This document shows positions 8,444-16,716 of a stretch of DNA of 64,000 nt, piece by piece. Source of the DNA: a bacterium (GTDB lineage Bacteria; Desulfobacterota; Binatia; DP-6); contig JAHCID010000001.1 of NCBI GenBank assembly GCA_026129405.1, positions 248,001 to 312,000 of the forward strand, read 5' to 3'. Numbering within the stretch: the stretch's first letter is position 1; each line of letters starts with the position of its first letter. The notes under the pieces are model-generated. The model had not been told where the DNA came from and made no database searches. It worked only from the letters and a program-made list of their open reading frames with translations. The position numbers were made by a program, and so were the translations under genes.

Positions 8444-9622
8444 ATGGAGTCGCTGCCGATCCACGAGGCGTCCTTCTACCTGGGCGACGTCGCGCCGACC
8501 TACGCGCGCCTGCGGCGCGAGGCGCCGGTGTACTGGTCGGAGGCCGCCGGGCTGTGGGTCCTGTCGACCTACGCCGACATCCAGCGCGTCTCGAAGCAGC
8601 CCGCGCTCTTCTGCTCGAGCCGCGGCGTCATCATCAACGACCCGATCCGTCTCGCCGGCACGCTGTCGACGCCGCCGTCGATCATCCACATGGACCCGCC
8701 CGCGCACGGCCGCTACCGGCGCCTCGTCAGCGGCGCGTTCACGCCGCGCATGGTCGCGGGCCTCGAGCCGCGCATCCGCGAGCTGGTCCAGGAGACGCTC
8801 GACGCGGTGCCGAGCGGCGCGCCGTTCGACTTCGTCGATCACGTCGCCGCCCCGGTTCCGCTCCTCGTCATCGCCGAGATGCTCGGCGTGCCCGCCGGCG
8901 ACCGCGCGACCTTCCGGCGCTGGTCCGACGCCGTCATCGCCGCGGCCGACGCGCCCGACCCGTCGGCGACGGTCGCCGAGGTGGTCGAGCTGTTCTCGTA
9001 CTTCATGGGCATGCTCGCCGAGCGCCGCGCCGCCCCCCGCGACGACCTCCTCTCCGCCCTGGTGACGGGCGTCGTCGACGGCGACCGGCTGTCGGACGAG
9101 GAGATCCTGATGTTCTGCATGACCCTCCTCGTGGCCGGCAACGAGACGACGCGGAACCTCGTCGCCGGCGGCGTGCGCGCGCTGCTCGAGCATCCGGGCC
9201 AGCTCGCGCGCCTGCGCGCCGAGCCGGCACTGCTGCCCGCGGCGATCGAGGAGATGCTGCGCTGGGTGTCGCCGGTGCGCGCCTTCATCCGCACCGCGAC
9301 CGAGGACACGGCCGTGCGCGACGTGCCGATCCCGTCCGGCGCGTCGCTCGTGCTGCTCTACGCGTCGGGCAACCGCGACGAGGCCGCCTTCGGCGACACG
9401 GCGGGCGAGCTCCGCGTCGACCGTCCCGTCGATCCCGCGCACCTGGCGTTCGGGTTCGGCGAGCACTTCTGCATCGGGTCCAGCCTGGCGCGGCTGGAGG
9501 CGCGGTGCATGCTGGAGGGCGTGCTGGCGCGGTGGGAGCACCTCGCGCTCGCGGGTGCGGCGGAGGTGCTGCCGTCGACGGTGATGAACGGGCTGCGACG
9601 TCTGCCGGTGCGGGCAGCATGA
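8444..9622 (+). CDS. Cytochrome P450 monooxygenase
   Basis: 392 residues from the ATG at 8444; the open frame extends upstream but that part is not P450-like. Soluble bacterial P450 features are complete: I-helix LLVAGNETTRN, the K-helix E-x-x-R in EEMLRW, and the heme loop FGFGEHFCIG with the axial cysteine near residue 343. The MDPPAHGRYRRLVSGAFTPR stretch is typical of class I bacterial P450s such as the CYP124/125/142 group that hydroxylate fatty acids or sterols; I infer a lipid or terpenoid substrate only weakly. It needs an external electron donor, and no ferredoxin gene is adjacent. The flavoprotein fusion downstream (103-bp gap) might be related, but this is speculative. No clear Shine-Dalgarno sequence. 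Confidence 0.92.
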   Translation: MESLPIHEASFYLGDVAPTYARLRREAPVYWSEAAGLWVLSTYADIQRVSKQPALFCSSRGVIINDPIRLAGTLSTPPSIIHMDPPAHGRYRRLVSGAFTPRMVAGLEPRIRELVQETLDAVPSGAPFDFVDHVAAPVPLLVIAEMLGVPAGDRATFRRWSDAVIAAADAPDPSATVAEVVELFSYFMGMLAERRAAPRDDLLSALVTGVVDGDRLSDEEILMFCMTLLVAGNETTRNLVAGGVRALLEHPGQLARLRAEPALLPAAIEEMLRWVSPVRAFIRTATEDTAVRDVPIPSGASLVLLYASGNRDEAAFGDTAGELRVDRPVDPAHLAFGFGEHFCIGSSLARLEARCMLEGVLARWEHLALAGAAEVLPSTVMNGLRRLPVRAA

Positions 9623-9725
9623 CCCATGATGGAGACCCCGACGGTCGGATGGGGAGGAGGCAGCTCGTCTTCGCGCGCCGAGCCCCCGTTGCCTGACCCC
9701 CGGCGCCCCGTATGAGTCGGAGGCC

Positions 9726-11384
9726 ATGAGCGAGACCGACGCCGCCGAGCCGACCGATCCGTACCTCCGCCTCGACCAGATCATGCCGCGCCTGACGCAG
9801 GAGCAGGTCGAGCACGCGCGGGCCTTCGGCGTCGAGGAGGACCTCCCCAAAGGAACCGTCCTCTTCGAGCGCGGCGACCGCTCCGTCGATCTCTTCGTCG
9901 TGCTGACGGGCGAGATCGACATCTACGAGCAGACGCCGGACGGCGAGGGACGCATCACGACGCTGGGCCCGAGCCAGTTCACCGGCGAGACCGATCTGCT
10001 GAACGCCCGTGAGGTCCTCGTCGGGGCGCGGGCCCTCGTCGACACGCGGGTGATCCGCATCCCAAGGATCCGGGTGCGCGCGTTCCTCGCGTCGAATCCG
10101 CGCATCGGCGAGATCGTCATGCGCGCCTCGATCCTGCGTCGGGTGGGGTTCATGAAGCACGATCAGGCCGGCCCGCTGCTCGTCGGCCCCCCCGCCGACG
10201 GCCGCACGCTGCGGATCGAGCGCTTCCTCGCGCGCAACGGCTACCCGTTCCGCCTGCTCGACGCCGCCAGCGAGGAAGGCGCCGCGCGCCTGCACGCGCA
10301 CGATCTCGCGCCGGACGACACTCCCGTCGTCGTGGTTCCCGGGCGCGGCGTCCTGCGCAAGCCGACGAACACGCAGCTCGCGGCCGCCCTCGGCCTGCTC
10401 GAGCCGCTCGAGCCCGACGCGGTGTTCGACCTCGCCATCGTCGGCGGCGGCCCCGCTGGCCTCGCGGCCGCGGTCTACGGCGCCTCGGAGGGCCTCGAGA
10501 CGATCGTGCTCGAGAGCGAGGCGCCGGGCGGCCAGGCGGGCACCAGCTCGAAGATCGAGAACTACCTCGGCTTCCCCACCGGCATCTCGGGCGAGGCGCT
10601 CGCCGGCCGCGCCTTCGTGCAGGCGCAGAAGTTCGGCGCCCACTTCGCCGTCGCCCGCTGCGTCGTGCGGCTCGACTGCGACGTCCAGCCGTTCGCCCTC
10701 GAGCTCGACGACGGCCTGCGCGTGCGCGCCCGCGCGGTGGTCGTCGCCAGCGGCGCCCGCTACCGCAAGCTCGACCTCGAGAACTTCGACCAGTTCGAGG
10801 GCAACGGCCTGCACTACGCGGCGACCGCGTTCGAGGAGCGCGTGTGCACCGGCCTCGAGGTCATCGTGGTCGGCGGCGGCAACTCGGCCGGCCAGGCGGC
10901 GGTGTTCCTCTCCCGCCGCGCCGCCCACGTCCACGTGCTCGTCCGCGGCGCCGGCCTCGCGGAGTCGATGTCGAACTACCTGATCGACCGCATCGAAGGC
11001 TCGTCGCGCATCACGCTCCACACCTTCACCGAGATCACCGCTCTCCACGGCACCCAGCGCCTCGAAGGCGTCACCTGGACCAACGTCCGCACCCGCGAGA
11101 GCGAGACGCGCCCGATCTGCAACGTCTTCCTCATGCTCGGCGCCGTCCCGAACACCGACTGGCTGCGCGGCTGCGTCGACCTCGACGACAAGGGCTTCGT
11201 GCGCTGCGGCGCCGGCTTCGCGTCACCGACCGTCGACCGGCTTCCGAACGCGCTGGAGACGAGCATCCCCGGGGTGTTCGCGGTGGGCGACGTACGGGCG
11301 GGATCGGTGAAGCGGGTGGCGTCGGGCGTCGGCGAAGGGTCGATCGTGGTGTCGGCCGTGCACCGCGTGCTCGGGCCGGGGTGA
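9726..11384 (+). CDS. Cyclic-nucleotide-binding / thioredoxin-reductase-like fusion
   Basis: 552 residues in three parts. Residues ~20-140 form a cyclic-nucleotide-binding beta-roll (GEIDIYEQTPDGEGRITTLG, FTGETDLL). Residues ~150-225 look like a thioredoxin/glutaredoxin fold (RIERFLARNGYPFRLLD ... TPVVVVPGRGVLRKPT) without its cysteines. Residues ~235-552 form a thioredoxin-reductase-type FAD/NAD(P) domain (IVGGGPAGLAA, GGQAGTSSKIENYLG, VVGGGNSAGQAA, GVFAVGDVR). The redox CxxC of thioredoxin reductase is absent: the equivalent site reads HYAATAFEERVC. It is therefore probably a flavin oxidoreductase gated by a nucleotide signal, using another partner or oxygen. The start at 9726 has GGAGG only two bases upstream. 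Confidence 0.85.
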   Translation: MSETDAAEPTDPYLRLDQIMPRLTQEQVEHARAFGVEEDLPKGTVLFERGDRSVDLFVVLTGEIDIYEQTPDGEGRITTLGPSQFTGETDLLNAREVLVGARALVDTRVIRIPRIRVRAFLASNPRIGEIVMRASILRRVGFMKHDQAGPLLVGPPADGRTLRIERFLARNGYPFRLLDAASEEGAARLHAHDLAPDDTPVVVVPGRGVLRKPTNTQLAAALGLLEPLEPDAVFDLAIVGGGPAGLAAAVYGASEGLETIVLESEAPGGQAGTSSKIENYLGFPTGISGEALAGRAFVQAQKFGAHFAVARCVVRLDCDVQPFALELDDGLRVRARAVVVASGARYRKLDLENFDQFEGNGLHYAATAFEERVCTGLEVIVVGGGNSAGQAAVFLSRRAAHVHVLVRGAGLAESMSNYLIDRIEGSSRITLHTFTEITALHGTQRLEGVTWTNVRTRESETRPICNVFLMLGAVPNTDWLRGCVDLDDKGFVRCGAGFASPTVDRLPNALETSIPGVFAVGDVRAGSVKRVASGVGEGSIVVSAVHRVLGPG

Positions 11385-11812
11385 TACTCAGGGGGGAGGC
11401 GCGTCCGGCCGGCTTCTCACGACAGTGCTCGTCGTAGGACAGCAGCTCGGCACCCGCGTTGGTGTCGATGGACGTGCCCGCTCGGGGAGCCCGGACCGCC
11501 GGGCATTGCACGGTGAGCCGTCCGGGACCACGGAGTCGCGTCCCGGACGACGAACGACTCGCGGCCAACTACCACCGCCGGGCGATCCGCAATCCGCGCA
11601 GGGCGCGGCGATGATCCCGAGAAAGATATTGACAGGTTTCCGCGCGACGCCGGTCTGCGATCCCGGGCGCCAACGACACGTGCCCCGCAACGCGCGCAGC
11701 CGTCCCATGGCCGCCCCTCGTCGCCACCCCGTCCTGCGCCGGCCCCCCACCGCCTCCGCGCCCGCGCAGCGCCGCGAGAAGCCGCCCGAAAACCCCATGC
11801 TACGACACATGC
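11385..11812. other. Intergenic region, no gene found
   Basis: 428 bases between the flavoprotein and the HNH gene. Open frames here have arginine/proline-rich compositions typical of shadows and no domain. A TTGACA hexamer at 11629-11634 sits in a locally AT-richer stretch, but no matching -10 element was found at normal spacing. No RNA gene or repeat was recognised. Confidence 0.5.
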
Positions 11813-13039
11813 ATGATGTACGCCGACAAGGAGCGCCTCGGCGACGAGATCGCCGAGCTCGCCGCCCATCTCGACGCCGCCACGCATCGCCTCCTCGTCC
11901 TGATCGGCGAGTTCGACGCCTCCGGCGGCTGGGCCGACCAGGGCGCGCTCACCTGCGCCCATTGGCTCGGCTGGCGCATCGGCCTCGAGCTCGGCGCGGC
12001 CCGCGAGCACGTCCGCGTCGCGCGCGCGCTGCGCGACCTCCCGCAGATCGGCGACGCCCTGCGCCGCGGCCAGGTCAGCTACTCCAAGGTGCGCGCGCTC
12101 ACCCGCGTCGCGACCCCCGACACCGAGGCCACGCTCCTCGCGATGGCCCGCGCCTCGACGGCGTCGCAGCTCGAGCGCATCTGCCGCGGCTACCGGCGCG
12201 CGACGCGCGATCACGACGCGCGCCCCGAAGACGAAGCCGACGAGCGCTGGCTGCGCGAGGGCGACACCGGGACCGGCTTCGTGCGCTTCGACATCCAGCT
12301 ACGCACGGAGGAGGCCGCGCTCCTGCGCCGCGCGCTGGAGGTCGCCACGGAACGCGCCTGGACCCGCGACGACGTTCCCGCGGGAACGCGCGCGGCGCAG
12401 TGCCGCCGCACCGACGCGTTGATGGCCGTGCTCGAGTCGTACCTCGCGGGCGACGTGGACGGCGCCCCGCCCGTGGAGCTGGTCGTCCACACCGACGCCG
12501 GCGCCACGCTCGACGACGGCACCGCGCTGCCGCCCGCCACCGGCGAGCGCCTCGCGTGCGACGCGACGATCGTCACGGTGACGGAAGATTCCCGCGGGAA
12601 CGTCCTCGACGTCGGCCGGCGGCGCCGCAGCATCCCGACGCTGCTGCGCCGCGCCCTGCGCCTGCGGGACCGCGGCTGCCGCTTCCCGGGCTGCACGAAC
12701 CGCCGCGTCGACGGCCACCACGTCGTGCCATGGTCGCGGGGCGGGCCGACGTCGCTGCAGAACCTCGTCTCGCTCTGCCGCCGGCACCACGGCTACGTGC
12801 ACGAGTACGGAATGCGCATCGTGACCGACGCCGCCGCCGCCGGCCTCCGCTTCGTACGGCCGAACGGCACGGTGGTGTCGCCCTACGACGCGCGCCCCGA
12901 GGTCGCACCGGACCCCGCCGCGGTGCTGCAGGCGCGCAACGCCGGCGAGGGGATCGACGCGATGACGGCGTACCCGCGGTGGGACGGGACGCCGCCGGAC
13001 TACGGGACGATCGTGTGGTCGCTGATGCCGACGGCGTGA
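11813..13039 (+). CDS. DUF222 / HNH endonuclease domain protein (13E12 repeat family type)
   Basis: 408 residues. The N-terminal ~220 residues are helical and match the DUF222 style (LTCAHWLGWRIGLELGAAREHVRVA, LPQIGDALRRGQVSYSKVRALTR). The C-terminal zinc/HNH nuclease motif reads CRFPGCTN, H302-H303 in DGHHVVPW, GGPTSLQNLVSLC and RRHHGYVHE. These proteins are common in high-GC bacteria, often in several copies, with mostly unknown roles in DNA cleavage or mobile-element biology. The first ATG in MMYADKERL is used. The last 40 bases overlap the convergent methyltransferase gene in antisense. No terminal repeats were found around it. Confidence 0.9.
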   Translation: MMYADKERLGDEIAELAAHLDAATHRLLVLIGEFDASGGWADQGALTCAHWLGWRIGLELGAAREHVRVARALRDLPQIGDALRRGQVSYSKVRALTRVATPDTEATLLAMARASTASQLERICRGYRRATRDHDARPEDEADERWLREGDTGTGFVRFDIQLRTEEAALLRRALEVATERAWTRDDVPAGTRAAQCRRTDALMAVLESYLAGDVDGAPPVELVVHTDAGATLDDGTALPPATGERLACDATIVTVTEDSRGNVLDVGRRRRSIPTLLRRALRLRDRGCRFPGCTNRRVDGHHVVPWSRGGPTSLQNLVSLCRRHHGYVHEYGMRIVTDAAAAGLRFVRPNGTVVSPYDARPEVAPDPAAVLQARNAGEGIDAMTAYPRWDGTPPDYGTIVWSLMPTA

Positions 13040-13935
13040 GCGGGCGGGCAGGGCGCCGCGCGCTCGACCCAGACGTACACATGGTCACCGAGGGGGCGGC
13101 GCCCGAACAGCGCAGGAACCATCAGCGTGGTCGTCTGACAATGCAGCGCGCGGCCCAACGCCTTCGGCAGCCGCGAAGAGATCGGGTTCGGTCCCACCCA
13201 CATCCGGTCACGCACGCGCAAACCGGCCGCTCCGAGTGCGGTCTCGAGCGAGCGGGCGGAGAAGAAATGGAGGTGTCCATCTGAATGATAGAGGTGCCAC
13301 TGTGGCCCCATGCGCCGCCCCTGCCAGGTCGCCCAGTCGCCGGTCATCAGAACCGCACAGCCGCCGGGCGCCAGGAGTCGTTCGATGGTGCGCAGGTACC
13401 CACGGGTGTCGCGAACATGCTCGATGACGGCTAGCGACACGACACAGTCAAACGTCCGCTCCGGGAGATCGAGAGCCTCGACCGGCACGTTGTGGATGGT
13501 CAATCGCGGATCGCGAGCTGCGACAGCGGCAGCCGTCACCGACGGTTCGACACCTTCCAGACGACACCCCTCAGGAAAGGCACTGAGGGTCGCACCGCGG
13601 TTCGCGCCGATGTCCAGAACGCGCGCGTTGCGGGGCAGGCGTTGGCGCAACGTGCGAACCAGCGCGCGATCTCGAAGGCCAGGTCGCGGAGCACGCGCGG
13701 ACGATCGCGCGTCGTCGTAGAAGCGATCATAGAAGGCGGCAAGGGCAGTGGCAGTCGGCGGATGAGGGAGAAAACGATGCGTGCACGCGAGACACTCCGC
13801 GACGGGGAGGCGTCCAAACTCCTGGTTGCTCGTGAATCCGAGCATCCGTGCCCCGCCATCCAGGCATACTGGGCATCGGGGGCCTGCCACCTGCTCTCCT
13901 GCCGCATCGATCGCTGCCGCTCGGGCGTCCACCAC
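13000..13935 (-). CDS. SAM-dependent methyltransferase with N-terminal zinc-ribbon-like segment
   Basis: About 311 residues. The start is placed at the GTG at 13935 because GGGAGG (13948-13943) lies seven bases upstream; in-frame GTGs at 13941 and 13932 are alternatives. The N-terminal CPVC...ECLACTHRF resembles the putative zinc-binding segment seen on sugar/polysaccharide methyltransferases. The class I SAM fold follows: VLDIGANRGATL (motif I), VEPS, FDCVVSLAVIEHV and LLAPGGCAVLMTGDW. It lies beside the polysaccharide locus, so sugar or glycolipid methylation is likely but inferred. Its 3' end overlaps the HNH gene by 40 bases. Confidence 0.85.
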   Translation of the reverse strand: MVDARAAAIDAAGEQVAGPRCPVCLDGGARMLGFTSNQEFGRLPVAECLACTHRFLPHPPTATALAAFYDRFYDDARSSARAPRPGLRDRALVRTLRQRLPRNARVLDIGANRGATLSAFPEGCRLEGVEPSVTAAAVAARDPRLTIHNVPVEALDLPERTFDCVVSLAVIEHVRDTRGYLRTIERLLAPGGCAVLMTGDWATWQGRRMGPQWHLYHSDGHLHFFSARSLETALGAAGLRVRDRMWVGPNPISSRLPKALGRALHCQTTTLMVPALFGRRPLGDHVYVWVERAAPCPPAHAVGISDHTIVP

Positions 13936-14164
13936 GACCACTCCTCCCGCTCAGATCCCGCCGCTCGGGTCTGCCGCTCTCCTGCGGACATTAGCCACGG
14001 CCATTCTCATCTGCCAGGCGGTATCCTCGATCGCTGCAAGGCTGGGTACATCGACACCGATCGGCATTCCGCCGCTCCCGAAACCGCAGAACTTCCCCCA
14101 GCCGGCAGCGCTTACTAAGGCCGCATGTCCTCGCAGAATTCGTGCTAGCCCTGGGACGCTACGC

Positions 14165-15310
14165 ATGAAGGTGGTCCACGTCACAGTTGGCCTTGAACCT
14201 GGTGGCAGTGAGCGAATGCTCGTCAAGCTTCTTCCAGGACTAAGCAACCGACACGCGCACAACGTCGTCGTGTCACTCACCACCCCCGGGCCTCTCTCCG
14301 AGCCGCTCCACGATGCTGGCATTCAGGTCATTCCCCTGGGCCTCTCGAAGACATTCCCGATTGCCGGCTTCTCACGCCTGGTCAACTTCCTCAGGGATCA
14401 GGCTCCAGACATCGCTCACTGTTGGATGTACCACGCCAATCTATTCGGGGGACTCGCTGCTCGCGCCGCACGTGTCCCCTCTGTCGTGTGGTCTGTACGG
14501 CATACGGATCTAACGCGGCACAGCCTCAAGCCCTCAACTCTCGTGGTCGCTCGCGCTGGCGGCTTGCTCTCCTCCACCCTTCCATCACGCATCCTCTTCA
14601 ACGCCACGGCTAGCCTGCGAGAACACTCGCGCCTGGGTTACAGCGAAGGGCTATCGATGGTGATCCCCAATGGATTCGACACCACTGCCTTTCGAAAAGA
14701 CGCCGTTGCGTACGCGAGCCTTCGCCGCGAACTCGATCTTCATCCTGAAACCCGACTCGTCGGCTTGATTGGCCGCATGGACGTCGCGAAGGACCATCCA
14801 ACCTTTCTCCGCGCAGCGGCCCTTGTCCGAGAACGTCTCCCCGGAACACACTTTCTACTGGCTGGGACCGGTATTACCCGCGACACACCTGAGCTTTGGG
14901 CACAGGTCCTCAAACACTCGCTGGCACCCAGCACGCATCTCCTAGGCTATCGCGCCGATGTTCCGCGCATAACGGCAGGACTCGACGTGGCAGTTTCGTC
15001 TTCGACTACCGAGGCGTTCGCGAATGTAATCGGTGAGGCGATGGCATGCGAAGTCCCGTGTGTCGTCACCGCTGTTGGTGACTCCCAGGCGATTGTTGGC
15101 GATACGGGTCGTGTGGTGCCAAGCGGACTTCCCGACGCGCTGGCGGAGGCAATCGTCGAACTCCTCGAACTGCCCGAGCGAGACCGACGAGAGCTGGGCC
15201 ACCGTGCTCGAGATCGGGTCTCACAGTTGTACAGCTTGGAAGCGATAACGGACCGGACATTCGCCCTCTATGAGGAGCTCCTTCGCGCCCGCCGACCTAG
15301 CGGACCCTAA
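14165..15310 (+). CDS. Glycosyltransferase family 4 (low-GC, opposite to the locus)
   Basis: 381 residues from ATG 14165. GT-B fold: N-terminal VTVGLEPGGSERMLVKLL (acceptor/donor glycine loop), the central GRMDVAKDHPTFL segment and the EX7E-type donor motif TEAFANVIGEAMACEVPCV. It transfers a sugar from a nucleotide donor, most likely to the lipid-linked repeat unit made by this locus. It is transcribed against the neighbouring wzx-wza genes. Base composition is clearly different: I counted 34 and 35 G+C in the 60-base lines starting at 14221 and 14401, against about 50 in line 22561. This suggests recent acquisition. The preceding ~220 bases hold no gene. Confidence 0.88.
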   Translation: MKVVHVTVGLEPGGSERMLVKLLPGLSNRHAHNVVVSLTTPGPLSEPLHDAGIQVIPLGLSKTFPIAGFSRLVNFLRDQAPDIAHCWMYHANLFGGLAARAARVPSVVWSVRHTDLTRHSLKPSTLVVARAGGLLSSTLPSRILFNATASLREHSRLGYSEGLSMVIPNGFDTTAFRKDAVAYASLRRELDLHPETRLVGLIGRMDVAKDHPTFLRAAALVRERLPGTHFLLAGTGITRDTPELWAQVLKHSLAPSTHLLGYRADVPRITAGLDVAVSSSTTEAFANVIGEAMACEVPCVVTAVGDSQAIVGDTGRVVPSGLPDALAEAIVELLELPERDRRELGHRARDRVSQLYSLEAITDRTFALYEELLRARRPSGP

Positions 15311-15367
15311 GCCGCGCCGGACGATGCTCCCCACTGCATTCACGGCGCCGCAAGGACAGGACACGTA

Positions 15368-15382
15368 GGCTCCGGAGGAGCC
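15368..15382. terminator. Possible bidirectional terminator hairpin
   Basis: GGCTCC-GGA-GGAGCC lies between two convergent genes (glycosyltransferase and wzx), followed on the plus strand by CATCTCTACTTT. The stem is six pairs with a short loop and there is no true T run, so the call rests mainly on position. Confidence 0.35.
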
Positions 15383-15387
15383 CATCT

Positions 15388-16716
15388 CTACTTTGGGCGT
15401 ACCGCGGTGGCCCATGAGTCTAACGAAGGCGTGACCTCCGCCTCGCGCGAAAGCCGATAGAGCACCGCGGTAGAGAGGACGCCTACGTCCAAGACGTACG
15501 CGACTAAGACTGCCAATGCCGCTCCGCTGGCGCCGGCGTAGGAAGCCAGCAGTAGCGTACCTCCGACCAACGCGGACCCCGCCAACGCCTGCGACACGAG
15601 GACGACACCGGAAAGGTGGAGCCCAAGCGCAGCCGGGCGCGCCCAGCTGCATGCGAACTGCAGAGAGAACGCTGCCATGAGCACGAGCAGCGGTCGCCAC
15701 GCTTCTTGGGTATCTCCTCCGATCAACAGCGCCAGCAAGCGTTCGCCCCCGCCAACGAGGATGCCGTCGGCGATCAGGATCGGCACAAGGGACCAGAGAG
15801 TTATCCTGCCCAACAATCGCCGCGTTGCCGCGGCGTCCCCCGTTGCCGCCGCACGATACACCCACGGTGTCACCAAATAGAGGAAGGGCGAGAGAACGAA
15901 GCCAACGACGCCTGCGAGCCGGCGTGCCATGCCGAAAGCGCCTACAGCAGTGAACGTGGCCACGATGCTCAGGATGAACTCCGCCCCGTACGCGCTCAGG
16001 CCCTTCACGGCCCCGGCAAGCCAGTTGTGCGCGCAGAACCGTCGCACCTCCGCACCGTGGGCGTTCATAACCTTCCGCATGCCGATTCCCATCGGCAACC
16101 GCCCCGTAAGCACGCCACCAGTGAGACCGAGCGCCCAGGCGATGATGGACGCCCCCCCGTCGACCGCGGCGAACGGAAGCAACGTATCCGTCCCGGCGTG
16201 AAGGAAGACGGCGAATCCGACGACTCGCACAGCGGGGGCGACCACTCCCTGCAACGCGGACGCCGTGTAGTCCTCGCGCAGCCGGAAGGCGGCTTGGTGC
16301 ACTTCGATGAGATTCCCGGCCCCGTGCCTGGCATAGGCTAGCAAGAGAACCGCCACACCGCCCGCCTGTCCCAGCCACGCACCACCCAAAGCCCAGCCGG
16401 CAACGACAACTACCACGGCGCCTACCGCGGCGACGCATCCCTCGGCCAGCAGGGCCATCGACACGAGCGCTCGCGCGCCTGCGTAGTCACCGTCGCGCTC
16501 AAGACGGGGAGCGAAGGCTAGCACGCCCTCCCATCCCCGAAAGCCAAGGACGGCGGCGAGAAGGCCCGTCACCGCCCGCGCGGCGACCAGTGCCCCGAAC
16601 AGGTCCAACCCGAGGGCACGCGTGACTAGAAGAGTCGCTACGAGGTCGAGGCCCTGCGCCACCCCAGCCGCGCCTACCATTATCGCGCCGCCCCACAACG
16701 GCAGACCGGGGGACAT
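15388..16716 (-). CDS. wzx: Polysaccharide flippase, Wzx/MATE-like
   Basis: 442 residues, almost entirely hydrophobic helices (about 12-14 predicted by eye), beginning GGAIMVGAAGVAQGLDLVATLLVTRALG in the manner of RfbX/Wzx flippases. The role is to turn undecaprenyl-linked repeat units to the periplasmic side for Wzy polymerisation. The ATG at 16716 overlaps the wzy stop (TGATG), so translation is probably coupled. Flippases have little sequence signature, so this rests on topology and on the neighbouring wzy, wzc and wza genes. G+C is lower than the window average but higher than in the adjacent glycosyltransferase. Confidence 0.82.
   Translation of the reverse strand: MSPGLPLWGGAIMVGAAGVAQGLDLVATLLVTRALGLDLFGALVAARAVTGLLAAVLGFRGWEGVLAFAPRLERDGDYAGARALVSMALLAEGCVAAVGAVVVVVAGWALGGAWLGQAGGVAVLLLAYARHGAGNLIEVHQAAFRLREDYTASALQGVVAPAVRVVGFAVFLHAGTDTLLPFAAVDGGASIIAWALGLTGGVLTGRLPMGIGMRKVMNAHGAEVRRFCAHNWLAGAVKGLSAYGAEFILSIVATFTAVGAFGMARRLAGVVGFVLSPFLYLVTPWVYRAAATGDAAATRRLLGRITLWSLVPILIADGILVGGGERLLALLIGGDTQEAWRPLLVLMAAFSLQFACSWARPAALGLHLSGVVLVSQALAGSALVGGTLLLASYAGASGAALAVLVAYVLDVGVLSTAVLYRLSREAEVTPSLDSWATAVRPK

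Noticed and set aside
11629-11634. TTGACA before the HNH gene
   Set aside because: No -10-like hexamer 16-18 bases downstream.
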